Positions 8,126-16,669 of a stretch of 45,882 nt of DNA are shown here, one piece after another. Origin of the DNA: Blastococcus sp. GTDB taxonomy: Bacteria > Actinomycetota > Actinomycetes > Mycobacteriales > Geodermatophilaceae. The notes below the pieces were generated by a model. It made no database searches. It was not told the origin of the DNA and saw nothing but the letters and a program-made list of their open reading frames with translations. Each line of letters begins with the position of its first letter. The stretch's first letter is position 1. The translations under genes and the position numbers were made by a program. The stretch spans positions 1-45,882 of the forward strand of contig JAODNN010000163.1 in NCBI GenBank assembly GCA_025465355.1, given 5' to 3'.

Positions 8126-9544
8126 TCAGCGCCCGGTGATCATGTTCGCGACACGTGCGATCGGGCTGGTCCGCGCAAGGTCGTGCTCGCGTTCCCGACG
8201 GTCTGCCTCCCGGTACAGGGTGTACATCGCGCGGACGCCCAACCAGCGCAGCGGCTCCGGCTCCCACTTCCGCACCCGGCGCCCGACCCAAGGGAGACGG
8301 GTCAGCTCGGTGTCGCGCCGAAGAACGAGGTCTGCCAGGGTCCGGCCGGCCAGGTTCGTGGTGGTGAGGCCGCTCCCGACGTAGCCGCCCGCGGTGCCGA
8401 GTCCCGTGGTGAGGTCCAGGTCGACCGTGGCGCACCAGTCGCGGGGAACACCGAGGACGCCGCACCAGGCGTGCACGACGGGCACGTCCCGCGCCGCGGG
8501 GAACATGTCCTGCAGCAACCGCACGAGCGTCCTGATGGTCGCGTCCTGGGTCGCGCCACGCGTGTCCGTCCGCGAACCGAACCGGTAGGGAATGCCACGT
8601 CCACCCAGGGCGATGCGGTCGTCCCGGGTTCGTTGTGCGTACATGTACCCGTGCGCGAAGTCGCCGAGCAGCTCCGCACCGGTCCAGCCCAGCTTCTCCT
8701 TCACGGCCTGGGGGAGGGGGGCGGTGACGATCATGGACGAGTTCATCGGGAGCCAGTTGCGCCGAGCGCCCTTGATGTTCGCCGTGAACCCTTCCAGGCA
8801 CCGCAGGACGATGGGCGCGGTGACCGTGCCGCGGTCCGTGCGCACCCGCCCGGACTCGATCTCCAGCGCGGTGGTCCGCTCGTAGATCCGCACGCCGCGG
8901 CGCTCCACTGCCGCCGCTAGTCCTTGGACGAGTTTGGCCGGCTGCACCCGTGCGCAGTGGGGGCTGTACGTGCCGCCGAGGGCGCCGGCGACGGCGACCC
9001 GATCGGCGAGCTCCTCCGCGCTGAGGAACGTGAAGTCGTCGGGTCCGGCCCCCCAGCTCTGTTCGAACGCGATGGCCTCGTGCGCGCGCTGGAGCTGTGC
9101 GCGGTTGCGTGCGACGTGCAGGAGCCCGTCCTTGACGATCTCGGCGTCGATGTTCTCGGCCGCCGCGACATCGATGACCTCGTCGACCGCGAGGCGCATC
9201 GCGCGCATGAGGTCGGCAACCCCCTGGCGTCCGTGGGTGGCGGCGTAACGGTCCCGCGACCCTGCCAGCTCCGAGGAGAGCCAGCCGCCGTTGCGCCCCG
9301 AGGCGCCGAAGCCGGCGAACTCCTTCTCGAGGATCACGATGCGCAGGTCGGGTTGTTCGCGCATGAGGTAGTAGGCGGTCCAGAGCGCGGTGAAGCCGCC
9401 GCCGACGATGCAGACGTCCGCCTGCTCGTCGCCGGGCAGGGGGTTCCGGTACTGCGGAAGGCCGATCTCGGAGTACCAGTAGGAGACGGCACCGTTGACG
9501 ATGGGACCTGCGGGCCCGGTGGTGTCCTTGACGGTCTCGGTCAT
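8126..9544 (-). CDS. FAD-dependent amine oxidoreductase (DAO/PuuB-like)
   Basis: Flavoprotein of the D-amino-acid oxidase superfamily, 472 residues. An N-terminal lead (SYWYSEIGLPQYRNPLPGDEQ) resembles that of gamma-glutamylputrescine oxidases. The FAD-binding ADVCIVGGGFTALWTAYYL begins near residue 44. The GASGRNGGW motif, an FAD-facing sequence in this subgroup, is near residue 80. Late motifs include GGYVGSGLTTTNLAGRTLADLVL. It probably deaminates a polyamine, amino acid or modified amine brought in by the adjoining importer. No gamma-glutamylputrescine synthetase (puuA) is in the window, so direct oxidation or a distant partner must be assumed. It lies 10 bases after the ATPase gene. Confidence 0.85.
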   Translation of the reverse strand: MTETVKDTTGPAGPIVNGAVSYWYSEIGLPQYRNPLPGDEQADVCIVGGGFTALWTAYYLMREQPDLRIVILEKEFAGFGASGRNGGWLSSELAGSRDRYAATHGRQGVADLMRAMRLAVDEVIDVAAAENIDAEIVKDGLLHVARNRAQLQRAHEAIAFEQSWGAGPDDFTFLSAEELADRVAVAGALGGTYSPHCARVQPAKLVQGLAAAVERRGVRIYERTTALEIESGRVRTDRGTVTAPIVLRCLEGFTANIKGARRNWLPMNSSMIVTAPLPQAVKEKLGWTGAELLGDFAHGYMYAQRTRDDRIALGGRGIPYRFGSRTDTRGATQDATIRTLVRLLQDMFPAARDVPVVHAWCGVLGVPRDWCATVDLDLTTGLGTAGGYVGSGLTTTNLAGRTLADLVLRRDTELTRLPWVGRRVRKWEPEPLRWLGVRAMYTLYREADRREREHDLARTSPIARVANMITGR

Positions 9545-9554
9545 TTGACTGCTC

Positions 9555-10745
9555 TCACGCCTTCATCTGCTGGGTCGTGGGGGGAGTGGCGGCCTGGACC
9601 CGATCGGGCTCAAACCTGGCAGGGGCGTCGTCGGACCCCGGCTCCGTGCTGGCCGGCACAGGGAGCACGACGGCGTCTTCGGGGCGGAAGGTCACCCAGA
9701 CCTCGTCGCCGGGGCGGCTGGCGGATGCAGCGCCGAACGACTCGCGCGCGAGCACCGGCGCACCGTCGAGGAGGCTGATCTCCAGCTTGCGCGAGCTGCC
9801 GAGATAGATCTCCTGGGTGACTCGGCCGCGCACCTTGTTCCCGTCGGGTACGGGACCGTCGGCCGGCAGGACCCGGAGCCGTTCCGGGCGCAGGACGAGG
9901 GCGGCCCGTTCCCCGGGGCGAACGTCGCCCCGGACCGCGTGCAGCATCCCGCCCGCACTCATGACCGCGCTGCCCGAGGGGCTGGGCTGCGCGATTCCGT
10001 GGAACACCGATGACTCGCCGAGGAACTGTGCCACGAACATGGTCTGCGGGCGCTCGTACAACTCCTTGGCACTGCCGATCTGCTCGATCCGCCCGGAGTT
10101 GAACACGGCCACGCGGTCCGAGAGCACGAGGGCCTCGTCCTGGTCGTGCGTCACGTATACAAAGGTGGTGCCGAGCTCTGCATGGATCCGTTTGATCTCC
10201 AACTGCAGGGAGTCCCGCAGTTTCTTATCGAGCGCGCCGAGGGGCTCGTCCATCAACAGGACCCGGGGGCCGTAGACCATCGCTCGCGCAAGGGCCACGC
10301 GCTGTTGCTGACCACCGGAGAGCTGTCGCGGCTTGCGATGACCGAGGTGGGCGAGGCCCACCGCCTCCAGCGCCTGAGCGACGAGATGCTTCCGTTCGGC
10401 CCTTCCGATCTTTCTCTGCCGCAGCGGGTAGGCGACGTTGTCCTGCACCGACATGTGGGGGAACAGGGCGTAGTGCTGGAAGACCATTCCGATCTCACGC
10501 CGGTGGGGCGGCAGCGCATGGACCGGCTTGTCGTCTATGAGGAGCTCGCCGGCCGTGATCGGCTCGAATCCCGCGATCATGTTCAGGGTCGTGGTCTTTC
10601 CCGAGCCGCTCGGCCCGAGAAGGGTCAGGAACTCCCCAGGCTGCGCCTGGAGGTTGATGCCGTCGACCGCTGTCACGTCGCCGTACTTCTTGGTGAGTCC
10701 TCTGAGGGCGATGGATGCACCGTGTGTCTCCAGGTCAGACGGCAC
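9555..10745 (-). CDS. Spermidine/putrescine-type ABC transporter ATP-binding protein (PotA-like)
   Basis: Peripheral membrane ATPase of 396 residues that powers the importer encoded just upstream. Walker A is GPSGSGKT (44-51), the Q-loop is MVFQHYALFPHMS, the signature is [15 protein letters not shown], and Walker B with the D-loop is VLLMDEPLGALD. The switch histidine is in VTHDQDEAL. A C-terminal TOBE domain from about residue 240 is typical of Pot/Fbp ATPases. The start overlaps the end of the second permease gene by 11 bases, which indicates translational coupling. An alanine/proline-rich tail of about 35 residues follows the TOBE domain. Confidence 0.92.
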   Translation of the reverse strand: MPSDLETHGASIALRGLTKKYGDVTAVDGINLQAQPGEFLTLLGPSGSGKTTTLNMIAGFEPITAGELLIDDKPVHALPPHRREIGMVFQHYALFPHMSVQDNVAYPLRQRKIGRAERKHLVAQALEAVGLAHLGHRKPRQLSGGQQQRVALARAMVYGPRVLLMDEPLGALDKKLRDSLQLEIKRIHAELGTTFVYVTHDQDEALVLSDRVAVFNSGRIEQIGSAKELYERPQTMFVAQFLGESSVFHGIAQPSPSGSAVMSAGGMLHAVRGDVRPGERAALVLRPERLRVLPADGPVPDGNKVRGRVTQEIYLGSSRKLEISLLDGAPVLARESFGAASASRPGDEVWVTFRPEDAVVLPVPASTEPGSDDAPARFEPDRVQAATPPTTQQMKA

Positions 10746-11538
10746 GATTCCTCCTTGTGACGAACGCGCTGGCCACGGTCGTGGTCACCGTTGTGAAGAC
10801 GAGGATGAGAGTCGCCGCGGCGGCGATCGTGGGATCGGTGTCCCGCGTGACCGACGAGAACATCCGCACGGGGAGCGTCTGCAGGTACGGGGACTGGATG
10901 AACAGGGACATCACGACTTCGTCGAAACTGGTGACGAATGCGAACAACGCTCCGGAGACCACCCCAGGGACGAGGAGTGGAAGGGTCACCTGGCGAAAGG
11001 TCGCCGCGCGGGTGGCGCCGCAGATTGCCGCGGCGCTCTCGAGGCGTCTGTCGAACCCCTGGAGGCTCGCGGTGACCGGGATGATGACGAAGGGGAGAGC
11101 CAGGACGCTGTGGGCGAGAACGAAGCCGAACGTGGTGCCCAGAAGGTGGGCGCGCAGAAATACGGCATAGATCCCGACAGCGACCACGATGACCGGCGCG
11201 ATCATCGGGGCCAGCAGCAGCCCGCGGACCACCTGCTGGCCTCGGAAGGCGGACCGGGACAGCGCCAACGCAGCGGCGGTGCCGCTCGCCGTGGCCACCA
11301 CCACCACCAGGAGACCGACCCGCAGGCTGGCCAGCAGAGCGTCGCTCCAGCTGGAGTCCTCGAAGAAGTTGCCGTACCAGCGCGTCGACCATCCCGTCGG
11401 CGGAAAGTTGAACGACGCCTTGTCCGTGAAGCTGAGCGGCACCACCACCAGCGACGGGGCCACGAGCCACACGGCCACGAGCGCGCAGAAGGTCCAGAGG
11501 ACCCACCGCCACACGCGTGCGGACATCCCGCTTCTCAT
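10735..11538 (-). CDS. ABC transporter permease (PotC-like)
   Basis: Inner-membrane permease subunit of 267 residues with about six helices. The EAA loop (CGATRAATFRQVTLPLLVPGVVSGALFAF) contacts the ATPase. The SFDEVVMSLFIQSPYLQTLPVRMFSSV stretch is characteristic of PotC/PotI permeases. The start is the ATG at 11538, which overlaps the stop of the preceding permease (ATGA) and has GGGAGGT eight bases upstream. It pairs with the preceding permease as a heterodimer. Confidence 0.9.
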   Translation of the reverse strand: MRSGMSARVWRWVLWTFCALVAVWLVAPSLVVVPLSFTDKASFNFPPTGWSTRWYGNFFEDSSWSDALLASLRVGLLVVVVATASGTAAALALSRSAFRGQQVVRGLLLAPMIAPVIVVAVGIYAVFLRAHLLGTTFGFVLAHSVLALPFVIIPVTASLQGFDRRLESAAAICGATRAATFRQVTLPLLVPGVVSGALFAFVTSFDEVVMSLFIQSPYLQTLPVRMFSSVTRDTDPTIAAAATLILVFTTVTTTVASAFVTRRNRAV

Positions 11539-12434
11539 GCGCTCTGACCTCCCTTGCCGCGCGAGGACCAACGGATGACTCCCAGAGCGAGGGCGAGAAC
11601 GGCCAGGGTCATCACCAGAAGGACCAGGCCCATGGCGCCGCCGTGCCCCCAGTCGAGCAAGGAGTTCACCTGTACGTAGATCTGCTGGCTGATCAGCGAG
11701 TCACCGGGGGCGCCGAGCAGTGCTGGCGTGACGTAGAAGCCCAGGCTGCTGATGATCACCATGAGTGCTCCGGCGCCGACGCCCGGAAGTGACAGCGGGA
11801 GCCAGACGCGGAGGAACGTGGTCGCCGGCCGTGCACCCAGACTCGAGGAGGCCAGCACGAGCCGTCGGTCGATGTTCGTCATCACCGCGTAGAGCGGCAG
11901 GACGAAGAACGGCAAGAGGATCTGGCTCATCCCGATGATGACGCCGACGTTGGACCTGATGAGTTGTGCACCGCCGAGGCCCAGCGGGGTGAGGATCCGC
12001 TGCACCAGCCCGTGATCCTGCAGCAGGATGACCCAGGCGAACGTGCGCACCATGAGACTGGTCCACAGAGGTACCAGCACGAGGAGCGTCAGCGCTGCCC
12101 GGAGCCGGGGCCCTGCCGCGACCATGGCATAGGCGTAGGGGTATGCCAGCAGCAGGCAGACCGCCGTCACCTTGATCGCCGTCACGAAGGTGCGCAGAAG
12201 GACCGTCCGCTGGATGTGGTCGCCCAGGTACCACTGGATGTTCCCCAGCCCGAAGTGGGGATCCGCCAGGGCGTGCCACACCATGACACCCAACGGCAGC
12301 AGAAAGGCAGCGATAACGAGGACGGCGGCCGGTATCAGGAGTCCCGAGTTGCCCCAGCGCGACTTCCACATCGCTCGCGCCGGTGGCGCAGCAGTCGTCC
12401 CTCGCCCCCCGGAGAGGGCATCGATGGCTGTCAC
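11535..12434 (-). CDS. ABC transporter permease (PotB-like)
   Basis: First permease of the polyamine-type importer, 299 residues. The N-terminal membrane anchor is LLIPAAVLVIAAFLLPLGVMVWHAL. The EAA-type loop is SSSLGARPATTFLRVWLPLSLPGVGAGAL, and the C-terminal segment is YVTPALLGAPGDSLISQQIYVQVN, typical of PotB/PotH. I chose GTG 12434 because its GAGGT ribosome binding site sits on the stop codon of the binding-protein gene, coupling the two. An in-frame ATG farther up would run back into that gene. Confidence 0.9.
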   Translation of the reverse strand: MTAIDALSGGRGTTAAPPARAMWKSRWGNSGLLIPAAVLVIAAFLLPLGVMVWHALADPHFGLGNIQWYLGDHIQRTVLLRTFVTAIKVTAVCLLLAYPYAYAMVAAGPRLRAALTLLVLVPLWTSLMVRTFAWVILLQDHGLVQRILTPLGLGGAQLIRSNVGVIIGMSQILLPFFVLPLYAVMTNIDRRLVLASSSLGARPATTFLRVWLPLSLPGVGAGALMVIISSLGFYVTPALLGAPGDSLISQQIYVQVNSLLDWGHGGAMGLVLLVMTLAVLALALGVIRWSSRGKGGQSA

Positions 12435-12444
12435 GCTGGTGACC

Positions 12445-13584
12445 TCAGCCGGCCAGCCAGTTGGTGTACTCCGACACCATGGCGTCATGGTTCTCGGCCC
12501 ACCACCCCAGGTCCTCCTTGAAGGCCTGCTTGGTGTGCTCCGGCGTGGTGGTCATGAACGACTGGGCCAGCTCGTCGAGCTGCGGCTTGGCATCGACGTT
12601 GATCGGGCTGTAGGACGTCAGCTCGGTCAGCTTTTCCTGCTGCTTGGCACCCAGGTAGTAATTGATCAGGGCGAAGGATGCCTTCGGGTTCTTCGCACCC
12701 ACGGGCACCGCCAGCATGTCGGCCTCGGGCATCCACTGGTCCCACAGGGGAGCGAACGGAGCGCCGTTCTTCACCGCCGAGTAGGCGCGGCCACTCCAGA
12801 CCAGCGCCATGTCGACCTGGCCCGATTCGATGAGCTGCTGCGACTGTGCCCCGGTGGACCAGAAGACGATGTCCTTCTTGATGGAGGACATCTTGGCGAG
12901 GGCTCGCTTGACATCGATGGGGTACATGTCGTCGGGCGAGACCCCGTCCGCGAGCAGGGCACCCTCCAGAACTCCCGGGTCGATATCGCCCGTGCCGCCC
13001 TCGATGGTCCGCTTGCCGGGGAAGCGCGCGGTGTCATAGAAGTCGGCCCACGTCTTCGGCGGGTTGGCTCCGTACTTCTTCGTGTTGTAGACGATGACCA
13101 GGCCGTATCCCATGGCCGGAACGGAGCACTTGTCGGTGAGGGCGCCTGCGGGGATCTTGCTCGTGTCGACGATCGAGGTGTCCAGGGGCATGAACAGTTT
13201 TCCGCACTGCTGTGCCGCCACGACGTTGGTGGTGTCGATGACATCCCAGGAAACGTTCCCGGACGTGACCTGCGTCTTGATCTTGGCGTTGTCGGTCGGA
13301 CCGTCCTGAAGGATCTTGGCACCCGAATCGTCTGCGAAGGGTGTGACCGCAGCCTTCATCTGGCCGTCCTGATAGATGCCGCCATAGGAGACGAACGTCA
13401 GGGTCGTGCCCTTCAGCGCTCCCTGGGCCACCGTTCCGGCCTTCGCCGGACCGCTGCCCAGGTCCGGCCCCTTGTCTGCCGACGATGCCGATCCGCCACC
13501 GCAGGCCGATAGCACCAGGGAGGTCGCGGCGGCGCCGGCGAGAGCGATGGTCTTCAGGGTCCGGGTGTTCTTGTGCATGTGCAT
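12445..13584 (-). CDS. ABC transporter extracellular solute-binding lipoprotein (PotD/PotF-like)
   Basis: Secreted, lipid-anchored ligand receptor of 379 residues. The signal peptide has a basic n-region (HKNTRTLK), a hydrophobic core (TIALAGAAATSLVL) and lipobox LSAC followed by GGGSAS. The mature part begins with the LTFVSYGGIYQDGQ type block of family-8-like spermidine/putrescine binding proteins. It also contains WDVIDTTNVVAAQQCGKLF. SEYTNWLAG ends the protein. The ligand is most likely a polyamine or a related amine, but family members also bind gamma-aminobutyrate and opines. ATG 13584 has AAGGAG seven bases before it. It is the first structural gene after the regulator. Confidence 0.9.
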   Translation of the reverse strand: MHMHKNTRTLKTIALAGAAATSLVLSACGGGSASSADKGPDLGSGPAKAGTVAQGALKGTTLTFVSYGGIYQDGQMKAAVTPFADDSGAKILQDGPTDNAKIKTQVTSGNVSWDVIDTTNVVAAQQCGKLFMPLDTSIVDTSKIPAGALTDKCSVPAMGYGLVIVYNTKKYGANPPKTWADFYDTARFPGKRTIEGGTGDIDPGVLEGALLADGVSPDDMYPIDVKRALAKMSSIKKDIVFWSTGAQSQQLIESGQVDMALVWSGRAYSAVKNGAPFAPLWDQWMPEADMLAVPVGAKNPKASFALINYYLGAKQQEKLTELTSYSPINVDAKPQLDELAQSFMTTTPEHTKQAFKEDLGWWAENHDAMVSEYTNWLAG

Positions 13585-13620
13585 GGCGTGCTCCTTCGAA
13601 CGTCGTGACACATCGGTTGT

Positions 13621-13640
13621 CGCACGCCACCAGGCGTGCG
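13621..13640 (-). terminator. Hairpin between regulator and binding-protein genes
   Basis: CGCACGCC and GGCGTGCG form a perfect 8-base-pair stem with a 4-base loop in the 84-base gap between the XRE-cupin gene and the binding-protein gene. There is no U-run. It may be an attenuator or partial terminator that sets regulator and transporter expression apart. Confidence 0.45.
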
Positions 13641-13668
13641 AAGGAAAGGGGAACTGGGAGCCGGGCGC

Positions 13669-14274
13669 TTACGGCGCGGGCGAATCTGCGATCGTCGGGG
13701 AGAGGCCAATGGTGGGAGGGCTGATGATCCACAGCACCTCGGCCAGCAGGGGACCGTCATTCCTGACGGTGTGAGCGATGGATGTGCGGTATTCGACGCT
13801 GTCGCCGGTATCGAGTTGGTAGTCGATGTCCGCGAGGACCAGGGTCACCGATCCGGCGACCACGATGAGCATCTCCTGGGCGTCCCCGTGGCTGTACGGG
13901 TCGCCCGTGTTTCCTCCCGGCCGCACGACGCCCGCATAGACCTCGAGATTGAGCAGCGGCGTCTTCGAAAGGAGGTATTTCGACGCCAGATTGCTCGCGT
14001 GGATCTCGGGCCTGTCCGACCGTCGCAGAACCGTCGCGTGGATGGCGGGGGACTCGTCACTGAACAGGTCGGCCAGGGTGACGCCCAGCCCCTCGGCGAG
14101 TTTTCGGAGCGTGCCGATGCTGGCGTTGACCTGGCCGCGCTCGAGCTGGCTGAGAAAACCGGGGGACGTCTGCGTGGCCTGGGCGAGGGTCCGCAGGCTG
14201 AGTCGCCGCGCCTGGCGGAACTCGCGAATCCGGGTACCCAGGGCCACCTCGGGGCCGCCGTCCCCCATGTCCAC
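13669..14274 (-). CDS. XRE family transcriptional regulator with cupin sensor domain
   Basis: Cytoplasmic regulator of 201 residues with two domains. The N-terminal XRE helix-turn-helix is at about residues 13-67 (RIREFRQARRLSLRTLAQAT, SPGFLSQLERGQVNASIGTL). The C-terminal cupin is at about 110-190 (HGDAQEMLIVVAGSVTLVL, WIISPP). The layout matches PuuR-type regulators that control polyamine and amine catabolism. It is upstream of, and on the same strand as, the PotDBCA-oxidase-cupin genes, so it is the likely local regulator. The start is GTG 14274 with GGGGAGG just upstream; ATG 14268 is an alternative. A 15-base palindrome lies 61 bases upstream. Confidence 0.88.
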   Translation of the reverse strand: MDMGDGGPEVALGTRIREFRQARRLSLRTLAQATQTSPGFLSQLERGQVNASIGTLRKLAEGLGVTLADLFSDESPAIHATVLRRSDRPEIHASNLASKYLLSKTPLLNLEVYAGVVRPGGNTGDPYSHGDAQEMLIVVAGSVTLVLADIDYQLDTGDSVEYRTSIAHTVRNDGPLLAEVLWIISPPTIGLSPTIADSPAP

Positions 14275-14334
14275 TGCGCCTCCCCTCGGTCACGTCTACC
14301 CCTACGGCGTGGCATACACCAGTTATCGCCATAG

Positions 14335-14349
14335 CGAACACTCTGTTCG
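14335..14349. promoter_or_regulatory. Palindromic operator candidate upstream of the XRE-cupin gene
   Basis: CGAACA-CTC-TGTTCG is a perfect inverted repeat with 6-base arms and a 3-base centre. It sits about 60 bases before the regulator start in otherwise unassigned DNA. Autoregulation by the XRE-cupin protein is inference. Confidence 0.45.
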
Positions 14350-14539
14350 TTGCGGCCGACTTTAGGGTTTAGTGACCGAGGACACAAGGACCTTGCGGAA
14401 GTTCTTTCGCAGTGGGGTCTCGACGACAGTGTCGGGGCATCCGGCGGGCACTGGGGCCCCGGATTCCGCGGTTCCGGGCCGGGGGCCCGACTATGCCGTA
14501 CGGGTGTCCTGCGATGGCCGTGCAGCGGCGATGACCAGC

Positions 14540-15023
14540 CGGTCGTGGGTCTGGCGCTCAGCGGGCCCGGCTTGCCCAGCATGCCGTGGACCAGGTGCAC
14601 GTTGTTGACCTGGACGGCGGCCGCCGTGGCCTGGTGCGACTGGTAGAAGCCCTGCAGAACCGTCGACAGCAGCCGCTCTGCGGTGCCGATGATCCGGGCC
14701 GCCTCCCGGATCTGGTCGGCCGGCACGTCGCAGATCTCGGCGACCCGTTCCACGGGGTACTCGACCAGTCGCTTGTGCAGCTGTTCGAAGCCCACGACGT
14801 GGGCGTCCAGTTACTGCTGGTCGATCCAGCCGTTCTCGACGATCTCGTGCAGCAGCCCGTTCATCAGCGCGACGTTGGTGCCGGGCTTCGGCGCCAGGTG
14901 CACGGTCGCAGCGCGCGCCACGGGCGTCAGCCGCGGGTCGACGCAGATCACCTTCGGCGGCTGCGGACCGGCCAGCCGGGGCCGGCTGCGTCCCTTGCCG
15001 TCCTCGGCCGCCGTCACGTCCAA
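14540..15023 (-). pseudogene. Molybdopterin oxidoreductase remnant (nitrate reductase/formate dehydrogenase type), interrupted
   Basis: Internal fragment of a large Mo-bisPGD enzyme. The upstream part reads PPKVICVDPRLTPVARAAT and NVALMNGLLHEIVENGWIDQQ. The frame then meets a TAA (14813-14811) and continues unchanged with LDAHVVGFEQLHKRLVEYP, AAAVQVNNVHLVHGMLG and KPGPL. These are the cofactor-binding central blocks of assimilatory nitrate reductases and related enzymes. The 5' iron-sulfur region and the whole 3' half are missing. Homology stops near 15000 and near 14540. It is a dead gene left by deletion. Confidence 0.8.
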
Positions 15024-15056
15024 CTCAGGGAAATCGTCAGCCGGTCACCTGAGTTG
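15021..15056. repeat. Inverted repeat at the pseudogene boundary
   Basis: CAACTCAGG (15021-15029) and CCTGAGTTG (15048-15056) are perfect 9-base arms around an 18-base spacer. The repeat sits at the upstream edge of the molybdopterin oxidoreductase remnant. It could be an old terminator or an insertion or deletion scar. Confidence 0.4.
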
Positions 15057-15129
15057 CTTACCGCCGACTCAATGGGGCATCAAGGTGTACGGACTGACCG
15101 CCGTCGCCGCGCGACGGACGGAGGAGGCG

Positions 15130-15402
15130 ATGAACAAGGGAGCAAAGATCGCCTACAAGCCGGTCGGCCTGCTGGGCGGCATCCTCGCCGGCGCCCTCTC
15201 GGGAGCCATCTTCAAGGTGGTCTGGAAGCGTGTCTCCAACGAGGAGGACGCGCCGAAGGCCCTGGAGAGTGAGTACTCGATGACCGAAGCGGTGCTCGCC
15301 GCGGCCCTCCAGGGAGCCATCTTCGCGGCCACTAAGGCGGTAATCGACCGCGCCGGCGCGCGCGGCTTCACCAAGCTCACCGGTAAGTGGCCAGGCGACT
15401 GA
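15130..15402 (+). CDS. DUF4235 domain-containing small membrane protein
   Basis: Protein of 90 residues matching the actinobacterial DUF4235 pattern. It has an N-terminal IAYKPVGLLGGILAGALSGAIFKVVWK hydrophobic segment, a central EEDAPKALESEYSMTEAVLAAALQGAIFAA segment, and a short basic tail (GFTKLTGKWPGD). Two membrane helices are likely. The function is unknown; relatives often sit with DUF3618 and phage-holin-like envelope genes. The ribosome binding site GGAGGAGG lies directly before the ATG. Confidence 0.88.
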   Translation: MNKGAKIAYKPVGLLGGILAGALSGAIFKVVWKRVSNEEDAPKALESEYSMTEAVLAAALQGAIFAATKAVIDRAGARGFTKLTGKWPGD

Positions 15403-15478
15403 TCGGCTCGCTGCGGAACGCCCCTCCGGATCGACCCGCCCGGTGAGACGGGCGGCTCGCCCGCGAGGGGTGAACGAC

Positions 15479-15580
15479 ATGGCCGACACCGAACACCGCG
15501 AGAACGACACCCACGGCGAGAGCGCGGTCGATCGGATCGAGCAGCGGGTCGAAGGGAAGGCCGCCCGTCGCCCGCGCTGA
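15479..15580 (+). CDS. Small hypothetical protein (33 codons), possibly a truncated envelope gene
   Basis: Short acidic/basic peptide MADTEHRENDTHG...EGKAARRPR. A strong ribosome binding site GAGGGGTGA lies before the ATG, and the gene follows the DUF4235 gene by 76 bases. A 7-base-pair GC hairpin (15436-15455) lies between them. It may be the remaining 5' end of a second envelope-stress gene of the kind that usually follows DUF4235. No family is recognised. Confidence 0.4.
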   Translation: MADTEHRENDTHGESAVDRIEQRVEGKAARRPR

Positions 15581-15808
15581 TCGCGATCATCCCGCTGCCC
15601 AGCCCGGCGACGCGACGGCGGGCTGCCGTCCGAGGTGTCCTCGGCCACGACCCAGATGCCGGCCTGGTGTCGTCCCGGGTGGCAGGTCCCCGCTCCATGA
15701 CGCCATAGACCGTGGACTGCGCAACTGGCGTGTCAGGACAGTGAGGTCGGGCGGGTCGGCGATCGACCACCGGTCACCCTGCTGGTCGTCGACGCCCCCA
15801 GGTGGTGA

Positions 15809-16570
15809 TCATCGGAGAGTCGCCAGGTCGAGCGCCCCACCTGTCACGGCGGCCAGGTGCTCGTCGATCTCCGCGGCTGTGGCGATCCCGCCGGCGATCA
15901 GACGGCCGCGGATCTGCTCGACGCTGGCCCGCTCCAGCTCGTTGCAGGCCGGCCCGGTGATCGGAAAGTAGGCGTCGACGGACACGTCTACCAACCCCAA
16001 CTCCCGTAGCCGGCGGGGCAGCGTGCGGCCGTACGCCAGGTCAGCGCCGCGGTCGGCGAGCAACTGCCGGAAGCCCGCCTTCAATCGGTTGGCCAATTCC
16101 TCGACCGGCCCCTCGTCCTCGAGGCACACCAGCGGCTGCAGCCCCGGGTCGGCCTCCTCCACGACCAGCCAACCGCCCGGCCTCAGAGCCGCCGCCATCT
16201 GCGCCAGGGCTCGGTCACGGTGGGGCACGTGCACCAGCAGCAGGCGGGCGTGCACCAGGTCGAACGGCCCGTCCGGGACCGGGTCGAGCCCGACGTCGTG
16301 CCGCAGAACCTCAACGCCTGCAGTGCCACTCACCCAGCTGGTGTCGATGTCGGTCGCGATCACCCGGCCGTCCGCGCCGACCTGCTGCGCCAACCAAGCC
16401 GGCACTGACCGGCCGCCCGCGCCGACCTCCCACACCCGCCAGCCCCAGCTCAGCCCTATCGCCGTCAGATGACGGAAGGTTGACGGGTCGAACAGTTCCC
16501 CGAACGCAGCGAAGCGCTGCCCGGCCTCCACCTGTTGGTTGTCCAGCAGGTACCCCTGGTCCTCGGTCAT
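15809..16570 (-). CDS. SAM-dependent methyltransferase
   Basis: Class I methyltransferase of 253 residues. Motif I is slightly unusual: VWEVGAGGRSVPAWLA, with R-S in place of the common small residues. The acidic motif II is ATDIDTSWV, followed by FDLVHARLLLVHVPHRDRALAQMAAALRPGGWLVVEEADPG. A C-terminal cap (GPACNELERASVEQIRGRL) probably defines the substrate, which is unknown. It is 99 bases downstream of fmdA on the same strand, behind a likely terminator, so it may not belong to the amide operon. Confidence 0.82.
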   Translation of the reverse strand: MTEDQGYLLDNQQVEAGQRFAAFGELFDPSTFRHLTAIGLSWGWRVWEVGAGGRSVPAWLAQQVGADGRVIATDIDTSWVSGTAGVEVLRHDVGLDPVPDGPFDLVHARLLLVHVPHRDRALAQMAAALRPGGWLVVEEADPGLQPLVCLEDEGPVEELANRLKAGFRQLLADRGADLAYGRTLPRRLRELGLVDVSVDAYFPITGPACNELERASVEQIRGRLIAGGIATAAEIDEHLAAVTGGALDLATLR

Positions 16571-16626
16571 CCGCTGATCGTGGCGCCGCAGCCAGCGCGT
16601 CGTCGCATGCGATGGGTCCCTGGCCG

Positions 16627-16660
16627 TGCATGGGCGCCCGCCTTCACGGACGCCCCTGCA
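16627..16660 (-). terminator. Hairpin after the formamidase gene
   Basis: TGCATGGGCG (16627-16636) pairs with CGCCCCTGCA (16651-16660) with one mismatch and a 14-base loop. It starts 10 bases beyond the formamidase stop on the minus strand. There is no U-run. Confidence 0.4.
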
Positions 16661-16669
16661 TCGCCGTCC

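Noticed and set aside
13845-14795. Single 316-codon minus-strand frame
   Set aside because: It joins the molybdopterin remnant to the antisense/out-of-frame part of the XRE-cupin gene; the regulator is clearly encoded in another frame.
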